28,456 nt of DNA, from the NCBI GenBank assembly GCA_016987375.1, contig PJRA01000048.1:2336424-2364879 (forward strand), read 5' to 3'. The DNA comes from Brachionus koreanus. Lineage: Eukaryota > Rotifera > Eurotatoria > Ploima > Brachionidae. Both the position numbers and the translations under genes were made by a program. The notes under the pieces were generated by a model. It was not told the origin of the DNA and made no database searches. It worked only from the letters and a program-made list of their open reading frames with translations. Shown here one piece after another: positions 11,229 through 21,253 of this stretch; the stretch's first letter is position 1, and every line of letters begins with the position of its first letter.

Positions 11229-12001
11229 AATAAAGACTTATTTAAAATTTTTGTATCATTTAGCTTTTAAACGATTTTTTTTTGTATTGAAATCAAATAG
11301 CATTTTTCTAATTAAAAACAAAATAAAAGTTCTATTTTAAATTCGATCCATGAAATTAAATATGGGCATTAATTTGGTTAGAAAATGTCAATTCCACATT
11401 TTGAAAATTGAACTTAATGTTATGTTAAATTCAAATTATTAATTAGATGACTTGAAAACTGGATATCTCACGTTTGAATTATTTCTATTATGAGTAATTC
11501 TAACATATATTTTTATTCGAATGAAGCGAGTAGAATATAAAATTTAAACTCAATTTTAAATTGATCATGGATCGCAAAATTAAATAGAAATATATTTATA
11601 AGACTTTTTTCATTTCAATTTTTTATTATTTTGGAGAATCTTGCATTGTAAATTTTAATGGGACAGTTCTTAAGATTATAAATATTTTTGGATTTCTTGT
11701 TAAACAGATTCATTGTCAAATTTTAAGTAATGTAAAACTTTCTGTCTTAGCTATAAATTTTGGACTAATTTTTTACCAAATAAAAGACATTGTGAATCTT
11801 GTAACAAAAAATAAAAATAAAAGTTTTAAATTGAGCAGTCTAAAAAGTGTAAAGAACATATTAGTTTACGCTTTAAATAATTAATTTTTTTTTAAAATGT
11901 CACTTTAATTTTTATTTTAAAATCAATCGGCCAGAAGTTGAAATTTCATGAAAATATTTTAAAAAGCTTTTTTTTAAATTAAAATTAAAAAGTAAAAATT
12001 T

Positions 12002-12049
12002 AAAATTCAAATTTTATACTGCTTTTCAGCAGTATAAAATTTGAATTTT
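12002..12049. repeat. Perfect 21-bp hairpin
   Basis: Bases 12002-12022 are the exact reverse complement of 12029-12049, with a 6-base loop (TTTTCA). The arm contains CAAATTTTATACTGC. It stands just beyond the 3' side of the fossil LINE on the minus strand, so it could be part of that element, a short foldback transposon, or a small-RNA hairpin. Confidence 0.7.
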
Positions 12050-12440
12050 GCCTTCCCTTCCTTTTTGATATCAGTTTTTAAATACGGACTCCTTCGGTTC
12101 CCATTGTACACTGTTATATCCCCAGGAAATAAATGTTTTTTTTTTATTTTGATAATGAGCATTCGATTTTTTCTTTTCTCTCCCCTAGATACGTAGTTTT
12201 ACATTTGTACAGGTTTAGATTTGTTGACCAAGTATCTGTCTATTTGATTAGGAGATCGAGGTCTTTGTGAAATTCTCAAGATCCTACTTTTAGGAATTCG
12301 CGAATACAAATTAATTTATTTTAATTAATCGGAATATCGAAGACAAAACTTGTTGATTCAATTTCCTATGAGGAACTTTGTCAAAAGCCTTTGAGAATTC
12401 AGTTTACACAATATGTTTATTTTCTGGTCAATGTTCAACA
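12050..12440 (-). pseudogene. Fossil non-LTR reverse transcriptase fragment
   Basis: On the minus strand 12404-12370 reads EFSKAFDKVPH, the reverse transcriptase motif A of CR1/Jockey-like LINEs. Further along (about 12270-12160), across frame breaks, come DLDLLI, DTWSTNLNLYKCK and YLGRE, matching the region that follows the F/YxDD motif (D-L-x-x-L...W...LN-x-x-KCK...LG). Only about 110 nt separate the two, so the catalytic FADD block and roughly 100 codons are deleted. The sequence differs from the LINE at 17871-20437, so it is an older or separate family. Confidence 0.6.
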
Positions 12441-13121
12441 GACTTCATATTGAATTTTATTAAATTTAAATTATTATTGTTATTTATTCAATTAAGTTTA
12501 TGTCTCATGGATAATTTAATTTATTTTTCGGTTAAGAATCTCTTTAGATAACAATAGGTTAAGACTAATTCATATTTAGGAGCTAATTTAATAGCCTGTT
12601 ATTTTATTCAAAATTAATGGATTTAAAAATGTTCAAAAATTTTTTTTTTATTCTTAGAAATTGGATAAATCTATACTAATTAGAAAATACTTTATAAAAA
12701 GTTTTATTTTTAGCTTTTTTTTTTATATCTAATAAATAAAGTTCAAAATATAATTTTTTAATTACTTTTTATTTGAAACTAATAAATAATAAATTTTAAA
12801 CAATAGCTTGAACAAATAATTAATCAAACAAAGCAAATAATCAGATCAATTTAATGGTAATAACAAAAAAAAATATGTAAATTTCCGGAAATCAATTGAC
12901 TCAATTTGAAGTAAAAAAAAAAAAAAAAATTTGTATCTGACTCAACTTAAATAGTGATTAACAAAATCTTTAATATTAGATAAGGACTATTTACAAGCGA
13001 TGCTATTAAAACATTTAAATTTTTAAATCACCCTTTGCTCGAAATCTCGAATTGCTTAAAACACTCATAATGCCGTTTTTGCTAACAACCTAAAAAATTT
13101 CAACATTGAAACAATCTAATT
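12441..13121. other. AT-rich 3' flank of KANSL1-like gene 2, nothing recognised
   Basis: Homopolymer-rich DNA, including an A-run at about 12914-12930. It must contain the 3' UTR and cleavage site of the minus-strand gene ending at 13122, but I cannot pick a signal with confidence. Confidence 0.45.
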
Positions 13122-14578
13122 TCATTTAAATTCAAAATAATCCATCTTGAGCATATCGTTATACTCGGCATCGCTTAGTGGAAAATGTCGCTCGGGCCAT
13201 TCGATTGTTGACTTGGGGCTAGGCGAATACAAAACTTGGCACGGACTCATCTTGTTCAAAATTGATTTTATCTCATCTAAATTATCTACATTCAAAAACA
13301 ATGTCAATTTTTTTTTATTTGTAAAATTTAATTTTTCTTTTAGCTCAGGAATTTCGTGCCTCTTGACAAACTCTTGTTCAGTTAAAACTTCCTCATTAAT
13401 TTCTAAACAGTCGATCGATTCCAAAAAGACTTCTCTCCATTTGGGCGTAGTTATTTTATGATTCTTTAGAGGTGTTATTCTCTGAGAAGACATAATATCA
13501 TTTGGAATAAATATATTGTTTATATCGAATTTGTCCGAATGCAAGACCGATGGACTCCCTTCATTTATTGAATTATTAGAGGATCTGGTTGAACTGGTGC
13601 TGTTTGAACGTGCACTTCTCGATCTAGTTCCTTTGAATCCACTCGACGAAGAACTTTCAGACAAATGCGACAATCTGCGATTGTTGCGGCTAAATGAACT
13701 TCGGCCTCGTTTATTCACTTCTTTATTGCCTAATTTTTAAAATTTTTAATTCATATAAATTATCAGTTTTTTATTTAATCAACTTACAAGTTGATTTTTT
13801 AGACTTGTTTTTTTTTCCATTAAGAAAAAAGTCATTTTCTAAATCATCTAGTTCGGCACGATTTATCTCTATGCCTTTAAGCATTGATCTAAAATAAACT
13901 TAAAATATAATCCAAGTAATTTTTCATTTTTTAAAAATGCTAAATCTACCCATTACTGTAGAAATAGGGCTCTACAACTTCTTTAACGCTGTTTTTATTT
14001 ATGCACTCAAGTAGAATATTTATCATGTTTTTAATGTCTATGTCTTCATTTGAATTGGATAAATTTTGGCACTCTGCTTGAGCTCTATTTATGTACATGG
14101 CAGTTGATTTAAATTCACCCACGTGTCCAGCTTTGTTTGGTGTCCATGAGTTACTACAACTTACATTGACTGTTTTACAAAATATACAAAATTGATTTTC
14201 TTTTTGATCACAATTACATTTTTCTTTGACAATTTGTCTTTGCTGAAAATTGTCATTAATCTTTTTAAATCGCTTGTAAGTTTTATCTAATTTATCTCTG
14301 AGCACTAGATGAGTGCGAAGTAGTTTTTGATTACAAAGAGCTAGGCTAACTCTGGGTCGTTTTAGATTTTGTACAGGCTTAGGATTGGGTTCTGTCGCTG
14401 ATTTTTCGCTTGACTCGTACACGGTGAAAGAGTCCGGCGAGCTGGCTACTTCCGGAGGTGGCGTTGTCAATGAGCTGGAGTTAAGCAGTGAAAATTTTTC
14501 CATATGAGAGCTAGACTGGATGTCAAAGTCCATGTTTTCATCCAGACTATTGTCAGTGTAATCCAATGAAGTGATCAT
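13122..14578 (-). CDS. KANSL1/NSL1-like PEHE-domain protein, gene 2
   Basis: Exons: 14578-13950, 13888-13788 and 13729-13122, with GT...AG introns of 61 and 58 nt and matching phases, giving 445 codons plus stop. The start MITSLDYTDN is the first ATG of the open frame. Features in order: TPPPE (about 39), a basic helical stretch (about 71-115), C121-x-C123...C131-x2-C134, an acidic helix (INRAELDDLENDFF), a Ser/Arg-rich linker, then the PEHE domain: FDINNIFIP (about 311), ITTPKWREV (about 336) and WPERHFPLS (about 421). These match KANSL1 and the neighbouring gene at 6571-8709, but identity outside the motifs is low, so the duplication is old or fast evolving. Predicted role by family: nuclear scaffold for MOF/KAT8-type histone acetyltransferase. 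The plus-strand open frames over it are shadows. Confidence 0.85.
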
Positions 14579-15217
14579 TATCAGATTTTAAATTTAAGTT
14601 TTTGTTTTGAAAATAACACCATTCGTTTTTATCTAAATTTTTTTAAACTTTAATTTAGTCAAAAATAAATTTAAAATTGTTTTAATCTATAAATTCCATT
14701 CAAATATTTTTGTTCACGCCTTTAAAAAATTGTATTTCTATGACTTAAGTTGGTAAATCGGGTCATAGATGACACATGCAATGTTCTAAATTTTGGTGAG
14801 AATATTTTAATTTTCAAAGCTAGAATATACAGAAAATTTCTAGTTTTAATATTGTACAATCAAATTGAAGGTTAGTATACATCAAAAAATAACAAGCCGT
14901 GAAGGTCGTGCATATCAAATTATGTGCCAAGTATTCGACTAGTATCTTAATGCTTCATGCTTTGTGAATACTAGTCTATTGTAACTATAAACACTTTGAA
15001 TGAGATTTATTCAACGATTATCGTATTTAGTATATATTTAGTAGAATGCAATTTTTCAACAGTCTGCTTGTTAGTTTCAAGTTAAAGATGCTTTTTTTTT
15101 TAGCAAAAAAATCAAATGGAAAAAAATTAGTCTTATATTTTAAATTTCAATTTAGTTAGATGTTTCAAAAGGTCTTCTTTTTTTTCTCTTCATTTCAAAT
15201 TTGAAATTTGCTCTTGC

Positions 15218-15238
15218 AAGCTATGTCCAACATAGCTT
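15218..15238. repeat. 9-bp hairpin with 3-base loop
   Basis: AAGCTATGT (15218-15226) pairs perfectly with ACATAGCTT (15230-15238) around CCA. It is short but compact; function unknown. Confidence 0.4.
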
Positions 15239-15883
15239 AAAATAAATGAATTCTCGGCTCAGTAGAAAAAAAATTCTGTCTAAATTTTGATTTATTGTGC
15301 AATGTCCGTTCAAAATAATTTTTGTTACTAAAGTTAAATTTAATTTCTTTTTTTCTAGTTAGATATTATGAAATCTTGAGAAAATATATTTATTTATTAT
15401 ATTTTTGTTAAAATTTTTAAATAAAAGCCCTATCAAAAAATACTTAAAATTACTCAATTAAAATGTTGGGTCATAAAATGAGTTTATTTCGTTTTTTTTT
15501 CTAATTAACTCGACTTTTTTAAAATTTCAATTTTTGATCTAATTGTAGCAAACATATGGATATCGAATAGCTGCGAGATTTTGATAATCAAAATATTTTT
15601 TTGGGGTTTGCTTTTTTTTTTAATTAAAATTTAATTCTAATAAGTTGGTAGAAAATTTTTTAGTAATTATTCTATTGCCTAACATTGCTACCAATTGTAA
15701 ATATTTTCATTTGAAATTCAAGTTCTTTAAATATTTGACGAATTTCAAACGTAAGATTTGTTTTTTATTTAAATTTAAGAAACCATAAAATTTTTCTAGT
15801 TTAAATTAAATCTAGTAAAACATGTTATGTTAAAATTTATTTAAAAACTATAGCTAAACAATCAAAAAATTTATTTTTTTTTA

Positions 15884-15935
15884 AATTTATTAATAACTAT
15901 TTAAGAATTAGTTATTAATAAATTAGTTATTAATA
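15884..15935. repeat. AT-rich hairpin with a repeated arm
   Basis: AATTTATTAATAACT (15884-15898) pairs with AGTTATTAATAAATT (15910-15924). The AGTTATTAATAA unit is then repeated directly from 15925, giving an inverted plus direct repeat cluster. Confidence 0.45.
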
Positions 15936-16836
15936 ATGAAAAAATATTCTATTCAAAAATTGAATTTTTTCTAGGTTGATCTAAATAGTAAATCTTGCAT
16001 TTATTTTGGTCTAAATTCAAGACAATTTTTTATGATAATGAATTTAATTCGAAGTAAGGATTTTACAAGAGAGTATTAATTTAGATTTCATGGTCTTTTT
16101 AATATAAGCTTTAAAGCTTTTTTTTGTTGTTGAATTTTTTCTTTAAAACTTAAGAGTCAAAATAATTACGAATGCTGTGATATTGTATTCAAAAAGTTGC
16201 CTTTACAAAATAATTTTTTTCATGATGGTTATTTTTTTTGTTAAAAGCTTCTTTTGTTAAAATAACTCCTAAAGTAGGTAAAAATTTAGGGAATAAAAAA
16301 ACTTTAGTAAATTTATTATTTGTTTACGTATTGAATTTTAAGACCAAAAGAGCTTAAGTATTTTTCGAGTTTTCCCAATTTGTTAATCTAAAAAAATTCT
16401 AGTCTATTTTACAATGCGAATTTTTATTTTATTATTAGCGGTCAAATTCAATATTTTTGCATTTTGCAAATTCGTCAAGCAAAAAATTATCTTTTTTAAA
16501 TGCTATTTTAATTAATTTTAAAACATGCTTTAACCATATGAGTGCAACCTAGTCAATTTTCAATTTTTAATTCTCAAGCAAATTTTCTTTTTAGTAATCA
16601 TTTTCTGATAAATCGTTTTTAAACTTTTTAGAATTATTCTTAACTCAAAATTTTAAGCTTTTAAAACTATTTTTCTTTATTTTTTAAGTTCTCATGCAAA
16701 TTTAAATTTCTATAATTCACTTTTCAAACACAAGTGCGAATTAAAAAGGCTTTAAACTGACTTAAGAATCAGTGGTAAAAAAAACAAAATTTTTCCGAAA
16801 TAACAATTCAATTTAATTTTAATAAAAGGTGATTTT

Positions 16837-17661
16837 ATGGATAGATTTAATGAAAATCGAAATTATTTAGGAAACAAGACATGCATGGACAAAATTTTTG
16901 TTTATTCGGGTCAAAATTATGGAGAAAATGAAGCAGATGCCCTTAAAATGTTAAATGATTTATCAAGAACAGATCGCTTGATACTGTCTAAAAGAAAAAT
17001 ATCAGGCAAAAAATTAAAAATATCCATACCACTTTCTAATGCAGATTGCAAAGAAAACCATCAGTTTTTTATAAAGAGTTTTAACAATTCTGCTCTCGCC
17101 TGTTATTTGAAACTCTTAGAGGCGTCGGATTTTTGGTGGAATGCCTATTCACTTAGCCCTAGTCAACGCTATTCGACAAGTTTTCGTACAATAAATTCTA
17201 AAATAGATGATTCAGTGGATGAAAATCTTCTTGATGAAGAATTTGTGTCTAATTATTTAAATCAAATTGTCAAAATTCATAATCAAAATACAAAAAAAAT
17301 AAGTATGGCATTAAATGCCAGTATTAATCAAGGCAATAAATCTTCGAACAGACACTTATATAGAAGTTTTAGAGTATTAGGCTTGAGAAGGTCAACCAAC
17401 AGTCCTAAATTAAACAAAGTAGTACACGCCAAATACGGTTTCAATGAAATTGTTGATATCAGAGCTACATTTAATATAAAAATTTTAAATGATCATTCTG
17501 GATATGAATTTTCAATTGACTGTGAACTCAGCTACTATCAGTTGAAACCAAAAGAATGTACAAAATGTAAATATCGCTCTTACATTGATAGCAAATTTTT
17601 AAATAGTAAAACATTTGATTATATAAATGAAAAAAACAAAAAAAAATCAATTAATGTTTAA
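16837..17661 (+). CDS. Uncharacterised 274-aa protein, single exon
   Basis: I do not recognise the family. The frame is open from 16804 after a stop at 16801, and the first ATG is at 16837. The composition (mixed hydrophobic, charged and aromatic residues, more balanced bases than the flanks) looks coding. Visible parts: an N-terminal segment with YSGQNYGENEADALKML (about 23-39), a Lys-rich strand (KRKISGKKLKISIPLS, about 52-67), a hydrophobic/aromatic patch (ALACYLKLLEASDFWW, about 86-101), a basic Ser/Arg stretch (about 169-190), beta-like repeats (about 196-235), a CTKC pair (241-244) and a Lys-rich tail ending KNKKKSINV. Cysteines are at 16, 71, 89, 229, 241 and 244. There is no signal peptide or membrane segment. 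AATAAA follows at 17762. It could be a lineage-specific nuclear protein, a retrocopy, or one exon of a larger gene. Confidence 0.6.
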   Translation: MDRFNENRNYLGNKTCMDKIFVYSGQNYGENEADALKMLNDLSRTDRLILSKRKISGKKLKISIPLSNADCKENHQFFIKSFNNSALACYLKLLEASDFWWNAYSLSPSQRYSTSFRTINSKIDDSVDENLLDEEFVSNYLNQIVKIHNQNTKKISMALNASINQGNKSSNRHLYRSFRVLGLRRSTNSPKLNKVVHAKYGFNEIVDIRATFNIKILNDHSGYEFSIDCELSYYQLKPKECTKCKYRSYIDSKFLNSKTFDYINEKNKKKSINV

Positions 17662-17870
17662 TTATGTGTTAAAAAATTTATTTTTTAAATTTTGTAATTT
17701 TAGTATTTATATTTTTTTATCTTATAATTTATTATATTTTATTTAAAATTTATAAATCCCTAATAAAATTAAAATAATTGAAATATTGATGAACAGTTTT
17801 GATAAATTGCATTTTAGTAATATGATACCTTTTTATAAGCATGTGAATTTAATGGTATGACTGAAAATAT
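17662..17870. other. Short spacer between the 274-aa gene and the LINE 3' end
   Basis: AT-rich 3' flank of the orphan gene with the AATAAA at 17762. The target-site copy of the LINE insertion should lie at its right edge, but no duplicate of the 5' flank was found by eye. Confidence 0.4.
17762..17767 (+). promoter_or_regulatory. Candidate polyadenylation signal of the 274-aa gene
   Basis: AATAAA about 100 nt after the stop at 17661, in the right orientation. Between stop and signal is only AT-rich DNA. Confidence 0.4.
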
Positions 17871-17934
17871 TAGTAGTAGTAGTAGTAGTATAAACTGCAG
17901 CTTAGATGATATCTAAGCATAGCTCTAAAGAGCT
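17871..17934 (-). repeat. LINE 3' end: two hairpins and trinucleotide tail
   Basis: Plus-strand view: (TAG)n at 17871-17890, then GCTTAGAT-gat-ATCTAAGC at 17900-17918 and AGCTCT-aa-AGAGCT at 17921-17934. The LINE stop codon (17925-17927) falls inside the second stem, so there is almost no 3' UTR. A terminal stem-loop plus a short tandem repeat is typical of CR1/L2-type elements, where the reverse transcriptase recognises the RNA 3' end. Confidence 0.8.
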
Positions 17935-19703
17935 GTAGCAGTCGCTTCTTTTTGTTTCGCCAACCAACTATCAAGCTTCGCTTTGAAACTATTCATGTTC
18001 TTTGCATTTACTACATCTTCCGACAGTTTATTCCATCCATTTATAACTCTATTTGTAAAAAAGTTAAATCTTGGAAGACAGTTCTTTATCCTTTCACGGG
18101 TAAGACAATAGCTATTTCTCCTCAATTCATATCTTTTGTTACCAGGTTTTGTGTTAAGACTGTAGTTGATTCCTTTATTAAATTTAATTTGTTCGTAATT
18201 GTTAACCAATTTGTACATCTGGATTAGATCACCTCTTAATCTTCTTGTTCTCAAGTTAGTTAAATCTAGCCTTAACAAGCGTTGTTGATAATCCAAATTA
18301 CGAATTTCTGGAATCAACTTTCTGGAATCTGTTGCTCTTCGTTGAACTCTTTCAAGTTCATTTATGTCCTTTTCTGTATAGGGACACCAAGCACTGACAG
18401 CATATTCTAGATGTGGTCTAACCATTGAGCAATACAATAATTTGATAGTCTCGCTACAAGGATACTTAAATGCTTTCCTAATTAAGTTCAACATTTTATT
18501 TGCTTTTGCTGTAGCATTTTTGACTTGAGTAGTCCATTTTAAATCACTTTGTATGTAAATGCCCAAATCCCTTTCAACATCTGACTTACTCAAGGTTTTT
18601 GAATCAATTTTATAATCAAACTCTGGATTTTTGTTGCCAATATGAACAACTTTGCATTTTTCTACATTTAACTGAGTCGACCATTCTTTTGACCATTTGC
18701 ACACTTTATCTATATCCGATTGTAGGTTGTATTGTATAATTCGAGTTCAAGCTATCAATTGTTGATAAGATCTTCGTATCATCAGCAAAGGCTTTACAAT
18801 TGTTTTGGACAATACTCAGCATATCACTTATATAAATAATAAAGAAGAGAGGACCTAGCACTGAACCTTGTGGAACTCCACTTTTAACTTTTATCCAACT
18901 TGAGCTGGTATCTCCTAATACTACTCTTTGTGAACGTCCTAAAAGAAACGCCTTTATCCAATTTATCAGGCCTTCACCAAATCCAAAAAATTTGAGTTAA
19001 TACATAAGCTTTCTATGAGAAACTTTATCGAAAGCTTTCGCAAAATCTGTGTAGATGATGTCAAACGGTAAACCATTTGATATGGCGTCAGAAATAAAAT
19101 CAATGGTTTCCAATAAATTGGTCAGGCATGACTTTTTTGGTAAGAAACCCTGTTGTGATTTAGATATTAAATTGTTTTTAAGCAAAGACTTTGCATATAA
19201 TGCAAGTTAACGATACTGGACGATAGTTTTTTGGAGACAGTCTAGAGCCCCCCTTATGTAAAGGTGATACATTTGCTTGTTTCCAAACTTCTGGTAGCTC
19301 TCCTAAAATTAGCGATTTTCTGAACAGGATTGAAAGAGGAAAAGCAAACGATTTAGCACAATTTTTGAGCACAAATCCATGAATCCTGTCGGGTTCGATA
19401 GCCTTATTTGGGTCTAAATTTGACAATTTCTCACTTACTTTCTTTACATTTATGAGATGCTCAGCAGACGGGTCACACCGTTCCATCGTTTTTAATCTCA
19501 AAAGTAGGGAGAGGCGATGAGTCGTCCCCACAGAAGACTGATTGAAAGTATTCGTTTAAAGTATTGGCAGTTTCGAGCATATCTGAGATGCTTTTTCCAC
19601 TATAATCTATTTGAGCTTTTACAGATGGCTTAATAACAGTGTTCCGATTTGAATAGTTGAACACAAGCTTAGGATTCATTTTTGATATCTTAGCTAAATT
19701 CAT
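17925..19703 (-). pseudogene. LINE reverse transcriptase, frameshifted
   Basis: Pieces in order: 19703-19473 (linker ending LPTFEIK), a frameshift, 19531-19178 (VKKVSEKLSNLDPNKAIEPD to NYRPVSLT), a further break, 19185-18997 (QQGFLPKKSC, DIIYTDFAKAFDKVSH), one in-frame stop, then GLINWIKAF, GVPQGSVLGPLLFIIYISD and KAFADDTKIL, a frameshift near 18740, and 18704-17925 (the C-terminal thumb/connection ending EATATAL). The catalytic aspartates of motif A (TDFAKAFD) and the FADD box are intact, so loss of function is due to frame breaks rather than active-site change. Confidence 0.88.
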
Positions 19704-19804
19704 TTCGTAATTTTTTTTTTACTCTTTATACTCTTCTTTGGAATAAAACGTTCACAAGCTTTTTCATAATACGATATAAACTTGTTGTACATTTGATCAA
19801 TTGT

Positions 19805-20437
19805 CTAGCCCTCAAATGTGTCAATAAAATTAAAAATTGAAACATAGTCACCTTTTATGTAGTTAAAGATTGGTGACTGAAAACGTTTTGAATTCCTTTT
19901 TGCAGTTTTTAAAAAATAATTCCAGGAAAGGACATGGTGGCCTTTATTTGTTGATACAAGCGGTGGGCCGTGATCAACACTATAAATACGCTCTTTATTT
20001 TCACTAATTACTAAATCAAGTAGACTACTGGATCTGCCAATTGAGGTTTGGAAGGATGGTTGGATAACATTTTGATAGAAAAAACAGTCTTCAATACATT
20101 CAATTAAACAATTTTCAAAACAATTTTTATCATTTAGAAATGAACCAAAAAGTCCACCGTGCCTATCAATTTTTCGAGAGTTATAATCACCACATAGCAA
20201 CAAACCATCAAATTTGGACTCATACATAATCTCATTGGCTCTTCTTATATTCCTTAAAATCTTTCCATCATTTGAACTATTTGGAGGTGTATAGACACAA
20301 CCAACAAGGATTAACTCTTCGGAGGTAGTTACAGCACACCATATTTCCTCTAATTCGATATCACATAAATTTTTGTCAACAATTTGCTAAGAGTCCAGAC
20401 GCTTGTTAACATAAATACATACTCCTCTGTTGTCTTT
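19805..20437 (-). pseudogene. LINE AP-endonuclease domain, partial
   Basis: From the 5' break the frame reads NRGVCIYVNKRLDS, a stop, then EEIWCAV, LILVGCVYTPPNS, LLLCGDYNSR, SSSLLDLVIS and NKGHHVLSWNYF, the order of the LINE apurinic/apyrimidinic endonuclease, which nicks target DNA to start reverse transcription. The usual SDH catalytic motif near the end reads GHH, so aspartate is replaced; this may be decay. The N-terminal half with the first catalytic residues is missing. Confidence 0.8.
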
Positions 20438-20535
20438 TTTTTTTTTGGAAGAATTTCTTTTTATAATTTAATATTTTTCATCGCCGAATATGGCGTAATC
20501 TTTTTGAAATAAATAAAAATAAATAAAATGCATTT
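20438..20535 (+). mobile_element. Possible 3' end of a second retroelement
   Basis: A short segment carries the hairpin CGCC-gaatat-GGCG (20482-20495), then a T-run and GAAATAAATAAAAATAAATA, a layout of terminal stem-loop plus A/T-rich tandem tail typical of LINE or SINE 3' ends. It sits exactly at the 5' break of the larger LINE, in the opposite orientation. Identity of the element is not established. Confidence 0.3.
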
Positions 20536-21113
20536 TAATTTCAGGCGAATGAATGAAATGGCAAGTTTTGTTTTAACTTTGACATTTTTTAACACTCAAA
20601 GGACAGGTGACAATTTGAAAATTTCTTTATTCGCATATATCTTGAAAAGAATAAATTACAACCACCTATAACTTTCTAAATTTGTTCCTATAAATATTTT
20701 AAAATAAAATTGGATTTTTGGAAATATGATGAACGGTCCCAAGAATATAGAACAAATTTTTTTTTTAAATTTTAAAAAATTACTACAATTAAATCTTAAG
20801 TTTTGTTTTAATCAATTTTTTGTTCATTTAAATTTTTTCATTTTTTACAAATATCATTTTTTAATTTATTTAAAAAAAAAGACCAGTTTAATTTTTATTT
20901 TAAAATTTTAATTAGTAAAAAGAGCAAATTTCGCTTTAAAAAAATCATCTATCAATTTATTCAATTAACTTTAAATCTTCCTACAAATCTCAATAAAATT
21001 TAAAAATTTTTTGATTCCAAATTTAAATATTAAAAATTATCAAAAAATAAAAATAAAGATTAAAATTGATATGCATTTTTTTTATAAAAAAAAATTAAAA
21101 GAACTTTTGAAAA
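20536..21113. other. AT-rich 3' flank of acetylcholinesterase
   Basis: No gene is seen; the open frame at 20726-20911 is low-complexity F/L/K/N coding by chance. A minus-strand AATAAA (plus-strand TTTATT, 20956-20961) is a candidate polyadenylation signal for the acetylcholinesterase gene. Confidence 0.45.
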
Positions 21114-21253
21114 TTAAAATAAAGCTAAAATCACTCGAAAAACTGATAAAATTATCAATGAATTAATTCTTTTAGGCAATCTAGTTCCTTTGTTTGAATT
21201 TAGCTGTTTAAATTTTTCATAATTGTACAAGCAAGCACCACAATTGCAACGAG
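21114..21253 (-). CDS. Alternative C-terminal exon of acetylcholinesterase
   Basis: After the AAG acceptor at 21255-21254 the phase-matched frame reads (A)RCNCGACLYNYEKFKQ, then a small-residue region (NSNKGT), a basic hinge (RLPKR) and a hydrophobic end before TAA at 21116-21114. Cysteines followed by a cleavable hydrophobic tail are the layout of H-type AChE peptides, which form disulphide dimers and receive a GPI anchor. The 50-nt intron matches the other introns of this window in size and borders. No transcript is available, so this is an inference from splice sites and frame. Confidence 0.6.

Larger units (their letters stand above)
14579..16836. other. Gene-free AT-rich region upstream of KANSL1-like gene 2
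   Basis: The region lies between two divergent genes and presumably holds both promoters. Small inverted repeats are present: GACTAGTAT/ATACTAGTC (14937-14976), AAGCTATGT-cca-ACATAGCTT (15218-15238) and a 15-bp stem at 15884-15924. No coding segment or RNA gene was recognised. Confidence 0.5.
17871..20437 (-). mobile_element. 5'-truncated CR1/L2-like LINE retrotransposon
   Basis: On the minus strand the element begins inside the AP-endonuclease domain (near 20437), runs through the reverse transcriptase and ends in two small hairpins and a (TAC)n tail. Domain order and motifs (GDYN, LLDLVIS, NYRPVSLT, DFAKAFDKVSH, GVPQGSVLGPLLF, FADD, LNVEKCKV, LIRKAF, RPHLEYA, RRAT, RLRGDLI) are those of CR1/L2/Rex-type non-LTR elements. 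Several stops and frameshifts (near 20388, 19806, 19490, 19190, 18999 and 18740) make it inactive, but the protein is still easily read, so it is not very old. ORF1 and the start of the endonuclease are absent, as expected for 5' truncation during reverse transcription. No clear target-site duplication was found. Confidence 0.9.

Noticed and set aside
13147..13897. Three plus-strand open frames over the KANSL1-like gene 2
   Set aside because: They are antisense shadows: the minus-strand exons have PEHE motifs, phase-matched introns and the right order.
17804..20540. Similar AAATTGCATTTTA / AAATGCATTTTAA segments either side of the LINE, considered as target-site duplication
   Set aside because: They are not adjacent to the element ends (about 55 nt and about 85 nt away) and are imperfect.
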